A stretch of 64,000 nucleotides of DNA from Stakelama saccharophila. GTDB lineage: Bacteria > Pseudomonadota > Alphaproteobacteria > Sphingomonadales > Sphingomonadaceae. Positions 52,735 to 61,622 of this stretch are shown here, in pieces. The stretch's first letter is position 1; each line of letters starts with the position of its first letter. The notes under the pieces were generated by a model, which saw only the letters and a program-made list of their open reading frames with translations, did not search any database and was not told where the DNA came from. The translations under genes and the position numbers were made by a program. The stretch is from positions 2,213,001 through 2,277,000 of the forward strand of contig NZ_CP135076.1 in assembly GCF_032229225.1 (NCBI RefSeq), read 5' to 3'.

Positions 52735-53126
52735 ACATGGGCTCGCTGATTGTTGCGCGCGTTGCGGCTACGGCTGATGCTGGCGAGCACGAGTTCGTAC
52801 TGCGCGAGCGTGAAGCCGGCGGCCTTGAAAGCGCGGATTTCGTGAGAGGCGATCGCATAGCCGCGATGCCAGGCGAGAACGGCGATGCGGCGCAGCGCCT
52901 CCAGCTTCGCATCGGCAAGCTCGGGATTGGGCCGGCTGCCGAACAGCCTGCCCATGGCCAGCGCGACCCGCCCCGGCTTGTTCAGGCTCGACAGCCGGTC
53001 CCGCTGCGCCAGCGCCACGACCGACCATTCGAGCGGCGACAGCGTGGCCGTGTCGGCATCCGCCATCGCCTTTCCGGCGACGACGGCGCCGATATCATAG
53101 CTCTGCGTTAGGTCGAGATAAGCCAT
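52731..53126 (-). CDS. Unknown 131-residue protein coupled to efflux genes
   Basis: ATG 53126 with GGGAGA upstream; longer frames are not supported. The product starts MAYLDLTQSYDIGAVVAGKA and continues with a helical part containing PGRVALAMGRLFGSRPNPEL, LEALRRIAVLAWHRGYAI and AGFTLAQYELVLASISRS. No signal peptide, membrane helix or known domain recognised. It is first in the efflux operon and coupled to the adaptor by a 4-base overlap, so a regulatory or accessory role in efflux is likely but unproven. Confidence 0.75.
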   Translation of the reverse strand: MAYLDLTQSYDIGAVVAGKAMADADTATLSPLEWSVVALAQRDRLSSLNKPGRVALAMGRLFGSRPNPELADAKLEALRRIAVLAWHRGYAIASHEIRAFKAAGFTLAQYELVLASISRSRNARNNQRAHV

Positions 53127-53392
53127 CGGTGATCTCCCTGAAGTCGACGGACAGGGCGCACCCCGCCCGTTTCCGGGAAACCATCTTCGGCCGCCCGGCA
53201 AATATACGGACACAGGTCTCCAGCCGCCGACACGACGGTCGCCGAAGACTCGCCAGCAATGTCGAAAAGCCGATCCGCGCCGGATCAGCCGAGCCCGGTC
53301 ACTCCCGCATGCGTGGAAGCGGCCGCGATCTTATTCGGATCGGATGAGGTTGGAACGATACCGCATCGCGCGTCCCCCTTCTCGTTGTTTCG

Positions 53393-53404
53393 TACCGACC
53401 GGTA
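53393..53404. promoter_or_regulatory. TetR-type operator candidate 1
   Basis: TACC-GACC-GGTA, an inverted repeat with 4-base spacer. Its centre is exactly 50 bases from operator candidate 2. A half-site with similar sequence (TTCGGTATAT) also lies at the tetR start near 54088, which suggests autoregulation. Confidence 0.6.
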
Positions 53405-53441
53405 TATAAATAACCGATGAACAACGTCAAGGGGCTTTTTT

Positions 53442-53455
53442 ATACCACCCGGTAT
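53442..53455. promoter_or_regulatory. TetR-type operator candidate 2
   Basis: ATACC-ACCC-GGTAT, 14 bases, same pattern as candidate 1, just downstream of the tetR stop codon. Both lie in the only AT-rich segment between the regulator and the efflux genes. Confidence 0.6.
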
Positions 53456-53471
53456 TTATTGTCCACTACGC

Positions 53472-54083
53472 TCAGGCGCCCGGCCACATGGCCAGGGTCA
53501 TGTCCACAACCCGGTCCAGGTCCTCGCGCTTCGCACCGGCTCCGGCCTGCACCGCCATGCCCTGCAATACCGCCAGCAGATAACTGGTCAGCGCGTCGAC
53601 ATCGGTTTCGGCCGGCAGATCTCCGTCTTTCTTGCCCCTTTCGAACCGGTCGACGATCGCCTGGCGCGACGATGCGCGACGCCGGATCACCTCTTCGCGG
53701 ATGGTTTCCGCCTCCGCACCGCAGGCGACCGAGCTGATCACGCCCAGGCATCCGCGCGGCTCGCACTCGCTGCACTGCGCCGCAATGGCGCCGCGCATAA
53801 ATCGCTCGGCGACTTCGCGCACGGTGGGCGCCTCCAGCGCGTTGCGGGTATAAGCGAGCTTTTCCCGCTCATAGAGGTCGAGCGCCTTGCAGAAGAGCTG
53901 TTCCTTGTTGCCGAACGCGGCATAGAGGCTGGGCTTGGTAATCCCCATGGCCTCGGTAAGGTCCGCCAGCGACGCGCCCTCATAGCCCTTGCTCCAGAAT
54001 ATCCGGAGCGCGGCGGCAAGCGCGTCATCGACATCGAATTCCCGCGGGCGACCTCGCGAAGCGGTACAAATGTCCAGTTTCAT
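53472..54083 (-). CDS. TetR/AcrR family transcriptional regulator
   Basis: ATG 54083 gives 203 residues; the 16-residue upstream extension is unlikely. N-terminal helix-turn-helix: ALRIFWSKGYEGASLADLTE then AMGITKPSLYAAFGNKEQLF. The ligand domain has an unusual cluster of cysteines, Cys104, Cys107 and Cys112 (QCSECEPRGC), which could sense thiol-reactive compounds. It is expected to repress the efflux operon just downstream and perhaps itself. Confidence 0.92.
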   Translation of the reverse strand: MKLDICTASRGRPREFDVDDALAAALRIFWSKGYEGASLADLTEAMGITKPSLYAAFGNKEQLFCKALDLYEREKLAYTRNALEAPTVREVAERFMRGAIAAQCSECEPRGCLGVISSVACGAEAETIREEVIRRRASSRQAIVDRFERGKKDGDLPAETDVDALTSYLLAVLQGMAVQAGAGAKREDLDRVVDMTLAMWPGA

Positions 54084-54182
54084 AATGTTCGGTATATAAT
54101 TTGCCGCAGGGAAAAGTCCAGCGAAGGTCAAGGACTTCGCCGCACCGATCCCCGCCGACAGCCGCGTGCCCGGCCCCCGCGT

Positions 54183-56552
54183 TCAGTGATAGGACGGCGG
54201 CGCCTCTTCCGTTCCCCAGTCGCGATCGGCCGTCGTGCCGAGCGTGAAGTCCAGCGTTCCGCCCTTCGTCACGAACTCCGCCGGCAGCCAGCTTCGCTCG
54301 CTCGTCCTGCCGTTCACCCGCAGGGCCTGCACATAGGGGGCATCGGGCGCGGCGCCCTCCGCGCGGATCACGATTCGGCCACCCGGCCGCTCGATCGTCG
54401 CGGACGGAAACAGGGGGCTGCCGATCACCAGTTCGGCGCGGCCGGGATATAAGGGGTACAGGCCCAGCGCCGACCACACATACCAGGACGACATCTGCCC
54501 CAGATCGTCATTGCCCGATATGCCGTCGGGGCTGTTGGTCCAGATCTGTCGCATCGCCGCGCGCACTGTCTCCTGCGTCTTCCACGGCTGGCCGACGAAA
54601 TTATAGAGCCAGGGCGAAGCGATCGACGGCTCGTTGTCGAGTTCGGCGTGCAGCGGGCCGGACTTGGTCACCGCCCAGCCGCCGTCCGCGTCCTTGAAGA
54701 AGGCGTCGAGCCGCCGCGTCGTCGCCGCCCTGCCGCCCAGCGCATCGATCAGGCCGGCCGGGTCGAACGGCACCATCCAGAGATATTGCGCGCCGCTGCC
54801 CTCGACGAACTCATCATAGGAGGCGGGGTCGAATTCGGGCCAGCTTCCATCGGCGTTGCGCGGCTGGATATAGCCGCCCTGCGGCGTCGCATCCGGATTG
54901 AAGAGGTTGCGCCAATAGCCGGACCGCTTCCGGAACATGCGCTCGCCCGCCGCATCACCGGCCGCGCGCGCAAGCTCGGCCATGCCGAAATCGGCCGCCG
55001 CCAGCTCCAGCGTGTCCGCCGCGCTGCCCCAGCCGGGCGCGCCGACCGGCATGTAATGCAGCTTCAGCCACCGGTCGAGGCCGGGGCGCTGGCCGATGCA
55101 CAGCACCGGGCATCCCTTGCGGCTCAGATCCTTTTCCGTCGGCACCGTTGCCGCGCGCTTGAGCGAGGCATAGGCACGCTCCAGGTCGAACGACCGCCCG
55201 CCGAACGCGTGGATGGCGGCGAGCGACGGCGGCGACGGATCGCCGTTCATCACGCTCGTCGCGCCGGTCAGGTGGGTCCAGCGGTCCCAGACGCCGCCAT
55301 TCTGATCGGCCTGGTTCAGCAGCGACTGGGCGATGTCCGATCCGCGCTGCGGATCGAGCAGCGTCACCAGTTGCAATTGCGAGCGATAGACATCCCAGCC
55401 CGAATAATTGGCGTACTGCGCCTGCTGGCCGTCGGACAGGCGATGCACCTCGCCATCGAAACCGCGATAGCGGCCGTCGGTATCGCTATAGAGATTGGGC
55501 TCCAGCAACGTGTGGTAAAGCGCGGTATAGAATACGGTACGATCGTCGCGGCTCCCGCCCTCGATCGCGCTCTGCCCGAGCGCGCGGTTCCAGGCGGCGC
55601 GGGCCGCGGCCTGCGTGGCTTCCACGGTCGTACCGGCCGGGCTTTCGGCGGCAAGATTGGCGCGCGCGCCGGCTTCGTCGACATAGGAGACGCCGATACG
55701 GACATTGACGGCCGCCGACCGCCCGGGATCGAAGCTGATCCATCCGCCCGCGCCCTTGCCCGCCGGCGGATGGCCGCGCTCGCCATAGGTCGTGCCGCCC
55801 TGCCCGTCGGCCGCGCCCTTCGTCACCTGGTCGTCGCGCCAGGTCCCGCCGACCTCGAAAGGCTGGTCGAACACGGCCACGAAATGCAGCGTGTAATAGC
55901 TCTCGCGCCGGTCCTCGGCCAGATAGCCGCAAAAATTGCCGGCGGTCACCGTGCCCGTGACGGTGCGATGCTCGGCGTCGATATGGATGGTGGACGCGGT
56001 GCTGCCGACCTCGCTGTCCGATGTACGGAACAGCAGATTGGCCGGGCGGTCTTCGGGAAAGGTGAAACGGCCGACGGCGGTGCGGTCCGTCGCGCCCAGC
56101 CTTACCGCGACGCCATTGTCCAGCGTCACCGAATAGGCGCCGGGGCTGGCGCGTTCCTTGTCGTGTTCCAGGATGCTGGAATACATCATGCCCGCCGCGA
56201 CGGCGGAAGGCGACGTATCCACCGGAACGGTGACCGGCATGATCGGAATGTCGCCGCTGGCGCCGGCGCAACCGGTGCCGGAAAGGTGCGTCAGGCTGAA
56301 TCCGCGGATGCCGTTGGCGCGCCATTCATAGCCGCCGGGTGCTGCGATCGGAAAGCGCTTGCCGGGCAGCGGCGTCGCCTCCGGGCTGAACGCCACCATC
56401 CCGAACGGCAGCGTCGCGCCGGGATAGACGTTGCCGCCATTGGTGGTGCCGATGAACGGATTGACCTCCGCCGCCGGATCGGGGGTATCGCGCGCGAAGC
56501 CTTGCGCCGATGCCAGCAGCAACGGTGCGGCGATTGCCAGTCTTGCGATCAT
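54183..56552 (-). CDS. GH92 alpha-mannosidase-like enzyme, exported
   Basis: ATG 56552 (GGGAGGAAACG upstream) gives 789 residues with a signal peptide (MIARLAIAAPLLLASAQGFA). GH92 enzymes are calcium-dependent inverting exo-alpha-mannosidases. Family motifs: NPFIGTTNGGNVYPGATLPF, GFSLTHLSGTGCAG, LDNEPSIASPWLYNF, GNDDLGQMSSWYVWSALGLY and the C-terminal beta domain. The NEP block differs from the other two copies (no His-His after it), which suggests a different linkage preference. Periplasmic. Confidence 0.93.
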   Translation of the reverse strand: MIARLAIAAPLLLASAQGFARDTPDPAAEVNPFIGTTNGGNVYPGATLPFGMVAFSPEATPLPGKRFPIAAPGGYEWRANGIRGFSLTHLSGTGCAGASGDIPIMPVTVPVDTSPSAVAAGMMYSSILEHDKERASPGAYSVTLDNGVAVRLGATDRTAVGRFTFPEDRPANLLFRTSDSEVGSTASTIHIDAEHRTVTGTVTAGNFCGYLAEDRRESYYTLHFVAVFDQPFEVGGTWRDDQVTKGAADGQGGTTYGERGHPPAGKGAGGWISFDPGRSAAVNVRIGVSYVDEAGARANLAAESPAGTTVEATQAAARAAWNRALGQSAIEGGSRDDRTVFYTALYHTLLEPNLYSDTDGRYRGFDGEVHRLSDGQQAQYANYSGWDVYRSQLQLVTLLDPQRGSDIAQSLLNQADQNGGVWDRWTHLTGATSVMNGDPSPPSLAAIHAFGGRSFDLERAYASLKRAATVPTEKDLSRKGCPVLCIGQRPGLDRWLKLHYMPVGAPGWGSAADTLELAAADFGMAELARAAGDAAGERMFRKRSGYWRNLFNPDATPQGGYIQPRNADGSWPEFDPASYDEFVEGSGAQYLWMVPFDPAGLIDALGGRAATTRRLDAFFKDADGGWAVTKSGPLHAELDNEPSIASPWLYNFVGQPWKTQETVRAAMRQIWTNSPDGISGNDDLGQMSSWYVWSALGLYPLYPGRAELVIGSPLFPSATIERPGGRIVIRAEGAAPDAPYVQALRVNGRTSERSWLPAEFVTKGGTLDFTLGTTADRDWGTEEAPPSYH

Positions 56553-56595
56553 CGTTTCCTCCCGAAAAAATGGCCCGACAACGCCCCGTGCGACG

Positions 56596-57516
56596 TCAGG
56601 CGTGCGCCGCGGCGGCGCCCATCGCCAGCGCGATCGCCCCCATCGGCCCGGCCACCGTGCCCAGTTGCGGCGCGACGACATAGTTTCCGTCGCCCGGCAG
56701 CGGCAGATAGCCGGCAAGGCTTTCTTCCACCTTCGCGTTGATGCGGGGCAGCAGGTGCGGCTGGCCCGAAATCACCCCGCCGCCCATCGCGACGCGCAGC
56801 GGCCCCGTGGTGCAGGCGAGATCATGGACCATCACCGCCAGGCAGTGCACGATCGGCTCCCATACCGGATCGTCCGGCCCCACGTCGGACAGCGAACGCC
56901 CGTCCAGACGCGCCTGGAGCGCGGTTCCCGACGCCAGGCCCTCGATACAGTCGTCGTGAAAGCGGCAGACGCTGGCGCTGTCATCGCCGGCGAGCCGCGG
57001 CACGCGAAGGTGCCCGATCTCGCTATGGCTGAACCCGCGCGTCGGGCGGCCGTGGACGATCAGGCCGACACCGACGCCGGTGCCGACCGTAACATAGGCG
57101 AAATCGTCGAGCCCCTGCCCGCAACCCCAGCGCATCTCGGCAAGCGCCGCGCCGTTGACATCGGTGTCGAACCCGATCGGGACGCCGAACGCGCGTAGCG
57201 GCGCCAGCAGGTCCGCTCCCTCCCAATCCGGCTTGTTGGTCGCGCCGATCCGGCCGTAGCGCGGTTGGTCCCGGTGCAGATGAACCGGTCCGAACGACGC
57301 CACGCCCAGCCCCGCAAACCCCGACGACGCGAACCATTGGTCGAGGACACGCTTGATCGTGGGAAGCGTTTCCGAAGGAACGGTCGTCGGAATCGTCTGC
57401 TGGTCGCGAATGTCGCCGGGGCCGGCCGCCAGCGTACAGATACATTTGGTCCCGCCCAATTCGATTCCGGCGAAGACCGGGTCCGCATCGCCGCCCTTCG
57501 TTTCCGCGCGCGCCAT
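56596..57516 (-). CDS. ROK family sugar kinase (fructokinase/mannokinase-like)
   Basis: ATG 57516 gives 306 residues. ATP site AGIELGGTKCICTLAAG, sugar-binding FDTDVNGAALAEMRWG, second phosphate motif VGTGVGVGLIV and the ROK zinc signature GHLRVPRLAGDDSASVC followed by FHDDCIEG (His, Cys, His, Cys). Phosphorylates a hexose, probably fructose or mannose. Inside a mannan locus a mannokinase role is the best guess: it would trap mannose released by the GH92 enzymes. Cytoplasmic. Confidence 0.9.
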   Translation of the reverse strand: MARAETKGGDADPVFAGIELGGTKCICTLAAGPGDIRDQQTIPTTVPSETLPTIKRVLDQWFASSGFAGLGVASFGPVHLHRDQPRYGRIGATNKPDWEGADLLAPLRAFGVPIGFDTDVNGAALAEMRWGCGQGLDDFAYVTVGTGVGVGLIVHGRPTRGFSHSEIGHLRVPRLAGDDSASVCRFHDDCIEGLASGTALQARLDGRSLSDVGPDDPVWEPIVHCLAVMVHDLACTTGPLRVAMGGGVISGQPHLLPRINAKVEESLAGYLPLPGDGNYVVAPQLGTVAGPMGAIALAMGAAAAHA

Positions 57517-57707
57517 CACCGCGCCTCCGCCGCACAGCCGCGCCGCGCCGGGCGAAAACGAAAGGGCAAGCAAACAGCGTGGATCATGACTTCTCCGATG
57601 GACGGCCCGCTGCCCCGCCGGGCGCAGTCGACAGGCTCGACACTTTTCATATTGTTGTTTTTCATTGCTTTTCTTCTACGGCACACCCTTCTGGCGGTAA
57701 GATGGGC

Positions 57708-60044
57708 TTATCCCGGTGCCGTCGCGAAGGACGGCGGTCGATCCGCCTTGGCGGTGCCGAATTGCGACGGTTTGTCGCCCAGTACGAAAACCAGCTCGCC
57801 GCCCTTCACCAGATCGGCATGGGCGATCCAGTTCTTCGTCCATTCCTCGCCGTTCCAGCGCACCGACTGGACATAGGGGCGGTCCGGGGCATTGCCCTCG
57901 GCACGCACGGTCAGCGTCCGTCCGCCGCCGACATCCATTTCGGCCCGGTCGAACAGCGGCGATCCGAAGACATAGACCGCGCTCACCGGGTCGACGGGGT
58001 AGAAGCCGAGCGCCGACAGGATGAACCACGCGCTCATCTGACCGCAATCGTCGTTGCCGATGACGCCGTCGGGGTCGTTCTTGTACATCTCCGTCAGAAG
58101 CCGGCGGATCATCGCCTGCGTCTTATGGGGCGCGCCGCAATAGGCGTACATATAGGCGACATGATGGTTCGGCTCGTTGCCATGGGCATATTGGCCGACC
58201 AGCCCCGAAATATCGGGCGGCGCGTTGTCGGGCAGCGTCGACGGACCGTTGAACAGCGCGTCGAGCTTTTTCTCGAACGCCGCATCGCCGCCGAAATGCG
58301 CGATCAGGCCGTACAGGTCGTGCTGGTTCAGGAATGTCGCCTGCCAGCCATTGGCCTCGGTATAATCGCGCCACTTGTCGACATCGTGGCCGATCTGGAC
58401 GGGGTCATAGTCCTTCCACCAATGCCCGTCCTCGAAGCGCGGCCGCGCGAAACCGGTGCCGGCGTCGATAACGTTGCGATAGTTTTGCGACCGCTTGCGC
58501 AACGCTTCGGCATCATCCTTGGCGCCGACGGCATCGGCGATGTGCGCCATCGCCCAGTCGTCATAGGCATATTCCTGTGTGCGGCTGACCGATTCCCACA
58601 CCTGGTCGCACGGGATGTAGCCGAGATCGTAATAGAAGCCGCGGCCGAGCGTGCTGTCGATATCCTTGAAATCGCGGTCGAAGGCGCGGCGGCGGATGTT
58701 GGGCCAGGCGGCGGCATAATCGGCCTCGATGCCCTTGGCGTGCGCCTCGGCGAGCACCGAGACCGCGTGCCAGCCGATCATCGTGCCCGTCTCGACGCCC
58801 TGCAATGGCCAGACCGGCGGGCCGACCGAACTTTCGGCGGTCTGGCGCACGAGGTCGCGCGTCAGCAGCGCGGCGCGGTCCGGGTCGATCAGCGTCAGCA
58901 GCGGATGCAGCGCGCGATAGGTGTCCCACAACGAATAGGTGCTGTACGCTTCCTCCCCCTTCGGCGCCTGATGCACCTTGCGGTCCAGCCCGACATAGCG
59001 GCCGTCGCGGTCGGTGAAGAGCGTCGGCGCGAGCTGCGCATGATAGAGCGCGCTCGCCATGATCGTGCGCTGCGCCTCGGTGCCGCCCGACACGCGCACG
59101 CCGTCCAGCGATTTCGCCCAGATGGTGCGCGCCCGCCTGGTCGCGCCGTCGAAGTCCCAGCCCTTCGCCTCCTGCGCCAGCGCGTCGCGCGCGCCCTTGA
59201 CGTCGACCGCCGAGAGGCCGGTCTTGATCAGGATCGGATCGCCGCCGGCATCGTCGAAGAACAACGCGACCTTGGTGCTATTGCCCTTGACCGATGTCGC
59301 ACTGTCGGGCGCGGGCTTGTCGCCGTCGCCGAAGAACCGGACGCGGTCGGGCTTGCGCGACAATTGCATCGCGAAATGGATGTGGCGTCCCTTGGCCCAC
59401 CGATTGACCTGACGGCTGCCGGTCAGCAGGCCGTCCTCGTTCAGCGTCAGCGTGGCGTCCTCGACCACCACGCCCTTGTCCCAATCATCCTCGATCGCAT
59501 GCGCGAAGTCGATCAGGATATGCGCCGGCCCCTCGGGGAAATGATAGCGGTGCAGGCCGCAGCGTTCGGTCACGGTCAGTTCCGCGAGCACGCCGGATTC
59601 GAGCTTCACCCGGTAATAGCCGGGCTCGGCATGTTCCTCCGAATAGCGCTGGCGATAGCCCGCATCGGGATTTTCGGTGCTGCCGGGCGTCAGCTTCAGT
59701 TCCTGCCGCGTCGGCACCACCAGCACGTCGAGCATGTCGCCGATGCCCGTGCCCGACAGATGGGTATGGCTGAACCCCATGATCGAGCCGTCTTTCTGGT
59801 GATAGCCCGAACAGGCATCCCAGCCATGGGTATTGGTGTCGGGGCTGAGCTGCGCCATCCCGAACGGCAGCGACGCGCCGGGAAAGGTGTGACCATGCCC
59901 GCCGGTGCCGACGAACAGATTCGGCGTGCCGGGCTCGATCGGCGCGGTGTCGCCGGTAGCCTTGGTGCAGCCGGAGACGGCGCCACCCAGCGCGACCAGA
60001 CCGGTGGTGGCGAGAAGCTGGCGGCGGTTTGCGGTAATCATCAT
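57708..60044 (-). CDS. GH92 alpha-mannosidase-like Tat lipoprotein
   Basis: ATG 60044 (60041 also possible) gives 778 residues. The leader ITANRRQLLATTGLVALGGA with VSGC is both a twin-arginine signal and a lipobox, so the protein is exported folded and lipid-anchored. GH92 blocks: LFVGTGGHGHTFPGASLPFG, GFSHTHLSGTGIGDM, QYAHGNEPNHHVAYMY and GNDDCGQMSAWFILSALGFY. The intact GNEPNHH motif is the form seen in well-studied exo-mannosidases. Expected to remove mannose residues from glycans at the cell surface or periplasm. Confidence 0.93.
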   Translation of the reverse strand: MMITANRRQLLATTGLVALGGAVSGCTKATGDTAPIEPGTPNLFVGTGGHGHTFPGASLPFGMAQLSPDTNTHGWDACSGYHQKDGSIMGFSHTHLSGTGIGDMLDVLVVPTRQELKLTPGSTENPDAGYRQRYSEEHAEPGYYRVKLESGVLAELTVTERCGLHRYHFPEGPAHILIDFAHAIEDDWDKGVVVEDATLTLNEDGLLTGSRQVNRWAKGRHIHFAMQLSRKPDRVRFFGDGDKPAPDSATSVKGNSTKVALFFDDAGGDPILIKTGLSAVDVKGARDALAQEAKGWDFDGATRRARTIWAKSLDGVRVSGGTEAQRTIMASALYHAQLAPTLFTDRDGRYVGLDRKVHQAPKGEEAYSTYSLWDTYRALHPLLTLIDPDRAALLTRDLVRQTAESSVGPPVWPLQGVETGTMIGWHAVSVLAEAHAKGIEADYAAAWPNIRRRAFDRDFKDIDSTLGRGFYYDLGYIPCDQVWESVSRTQEYAYDDWAMAHIADAVGAKDDAEALRKRSQNYRNVIDAGTGFARPRFEDGHWWKDYDPVQIGHDVDKWRDYTEANGWQATFLNQHDLYGLIAHFGGDAAFEKKLDALFNGPSTLPDNAPPDISGLVGQYAHGNEPNHHVAYMYAYCGAPHKTQAMIRRLLTEMYKNDPDGVIGNDDCGQMSAWFILSALGFYPVDPVSAVYVFGSPLFDRAEMDVGGGRTLTVRAEGNAPDRPYVQSVRWNGEEWTKNWIAHADLVKGGELVFVLGDKPSQFGTAKADRPPSFATAPG

Positions 60045-60066
60045 GGTTTCGTGCTCCGGGAGCATT

Positions 60067-60168
60067 GGTCGCCCTCACCCTTCCCACTCGGCTTCGCCTC
60101 GCGGGCCCCTTCCCTCTCCCAATGGGAGAGGGAAAGAGCGCCGAAGGCGCGAAAGGGTGAGGGCGACC
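60067..60168. repeat. Long hairpin repeat between mannosidase genes
   Basis: Perfect 16-base arms GGTCGCCCTCACCCTT (60067-60082) and its inverse (60153-60168), enclosing TCCCTCTCCC-AAT-GGGAGAGGGA (60111-60133) and a small GCGCC-GAA-GGCGC hairpin. This is a dispersed repeat type common in proteobacterial genomes. It lies in the 130-base gap between two leftward genes and may modulate their transcript. Confidence 0.8.
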
Positions 60169-60174
60169 GCATTC

Positions 60175-61608
60175 TCAGATCTGGCGCGACAGCAGCGCCG
60201 GGCGCCTGTCCGCGACTTCGACGATCAACTGCCCGAACAGCGCATTGGCCCAGGCGAACCAGCTTCGCGTGAAGTCGCTCGGATCGTCCTTGTTGAAGCT
60301 TTCGTGCATGAAGCCGGTGCCGCCATGCGTGTTCTTCAGCCAGCGCAGGCACTGGGCGACCGTCGCATCGTCCTCGGCGTTCATCGCATGGGTGATGATC
60401 GACATCGGCCAGATCATGTCGAGGCCGATATGCGGCCCGCCGATCCCTTCCGCCGCCTTGCCCTTGAAGAAATAGGGATTGCGGTCGGACCAGGCGAGTT
60501 CCGCGGTGCGGCGGAACAGCGGGTCGTCGCGCTTAACCACATCGATCAGCGCGAGACCCGACAGGCTCGGCACATTGGCGTCGTCCATGAAGACATAGTT
60601 GCCGAAGCCGTCGATCTCGTACGCCCAGACCTGACCGCCCTTCCCGTCCGGGATGAGCGCATGCTGCTTGAGCACCGTCTCGACCTCGTCGGCGAGCGCT
60701 TCAGCGTCGGTCGCTGCCGCATTGTCGCCGCGCGCCTCCCGGTGGATCTGCGCGATCTTCCTGAGCACCGACACCGCGAACAGGTTCGACGGGATCAGGA
60801 ACGGGTACAGGCACGCATCGTCCGACGGGCGGAACATGGAATGGATCAGGCCGATCTTCTTCGTCGGCCGCCCATAGCCGCCCAGCATCAGGCTGTCGGT
60901 GGGATTGAGCGCCTTGCGCTGGAAATGATACGGTCCGCGATCGTCCTTGCGCTGCTGCACGCGAAAGGTCTGGACGGCGAGCTTCATCGCCTCGCTCCAG
61001 CGATCGTCGAACGGCGTCTTGTCGTGCGTGCGCTTCCAATATTCATGGCTCAGGCGCATCGGATAGCAGAGCGAATCGATCTCCCACTTCCGCTCGGCGA
61101 CGCCCGGCTTCATGTCGGTCTGGTCGGTTTCCGACCATTCGAGCTTCGACGGCGCGGTCGGGTCCTTGTCGAAGGCGTTGGCGTAAGGGTCGATCAGGAT
61201 GCAGCGCGCCTGACGCTGGATCAGACCCTGGAACAGCCGCTTGAGCTTCGCGTCCTTCGCGACGAGGTGGATATAGGGCTGCACCTGCGCCGAACTGTCG
61301 CGCAGCCACATCGCCTCGATATCGCCGGTGATGACGAACGTGTCGGGCCGGCCGTCGAGCGTACCCGTCTGCACCGTGGTATCGAGCGTGTTGGGATAGC
61401 AATTCTCGAACATCCAGGCGAGTTCGGGATCGGCGATCTTCGCCTTCACCCGCGCGATCTCCGCCTCGATGGCCGGGCTAGTGAAGTTGCGCTCCGCCGG
61501 CGCCGGACGCTTGCTGACGAACTGCGCGGCGCGCGCGGCGCCCGGCAGTGCGGCCGTGAACGCTACCGCGCCCGCACCTGCCATGATCTCGCGACGATTG
61601 GGGGTCAT
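60175..61608 (-). CDS. GH125 exo-alpha-1,6-mannosidase
   Basis: ATG 61608 gives 477 residues with a Tat-like leader ([20 protein letters not shown]). GH125 enzymes remove terminal alpha-1,6-mannose with inversion. Family blocks: [55 protein letters not shown] (catalytic acid aspartate likely here) and [20 protein letters not shown] (base glutamate likely here), [11 protein letters not shown]. Complements the GH92 enzymes, whose usual targets are alpha-1,2 and alpha-1,3 links. Confidence 0.93.
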   Translation of the reverse strand: MTPNRREIMAGAGAVAFTAALPGAARAAQFVSKRPAPAERNFTSPAIEAEIARVKAKIADPELAWMFENCYPNTLDTTVQTGTLDGRPDTFVITGDIEAMWLRDSSAQVQPYIHLVAKDAKLKRLFQGLIQRQARCILIDPYANAFDKDPTAPSKLEWSETDQTDMKPGVAERKWEIDSLCYPMRLSHEYWKRTHDKTPFDDRWSEAMKLAVQTFRVQQRKDDRGPYHFQRKALNPTDSLMLGGYGRPTKKIGLIHSMFRPSDDACLYPFLIPSNLFAVSVLRKIAQIHREARGDNAAATDAEALADEVETVLKQHALIPDGKGGQVWAYEIDGFGNYVFMDDANVPSLSGLALIDVVKRDDPLFRRTAELAWSDRNPYFFKGKAAEGIGGPHIGLDMIWPMSIITHAMNAEDDATVAQCLRWLKNTHGGTGFMHESFNKDDPSDFTRSWFAWANALFGQLIVEVADRRPALLSRQI

Positions 61609-61622
61609 ATTCGCTCTCCGGA

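Larger units (their letters stand above)
53127..53471. promoter_or_regulatory. 345-base promoter region of efflux operon with two operators
   Basis: Between tetR and the first efflux gene. The tetR-proximal part is AT-rich and contains two ATACC/GGTAT inverted repeats described separately; this is a probable promoter of the operon. The remaining 260 bases toward 53127 are GC-rich with no gene or repeat recognised, i.e. a long leader or unused spacer. Confidence 0.6.

Noticed and set aside
57627..57641. GTCGA-CAGGC-TCGAC hairpin followed by a T-rich stretch as a terminator
   Set aside because: Arms are only five bases, no plus-strand gene ends here, and it may be a decayed REP.
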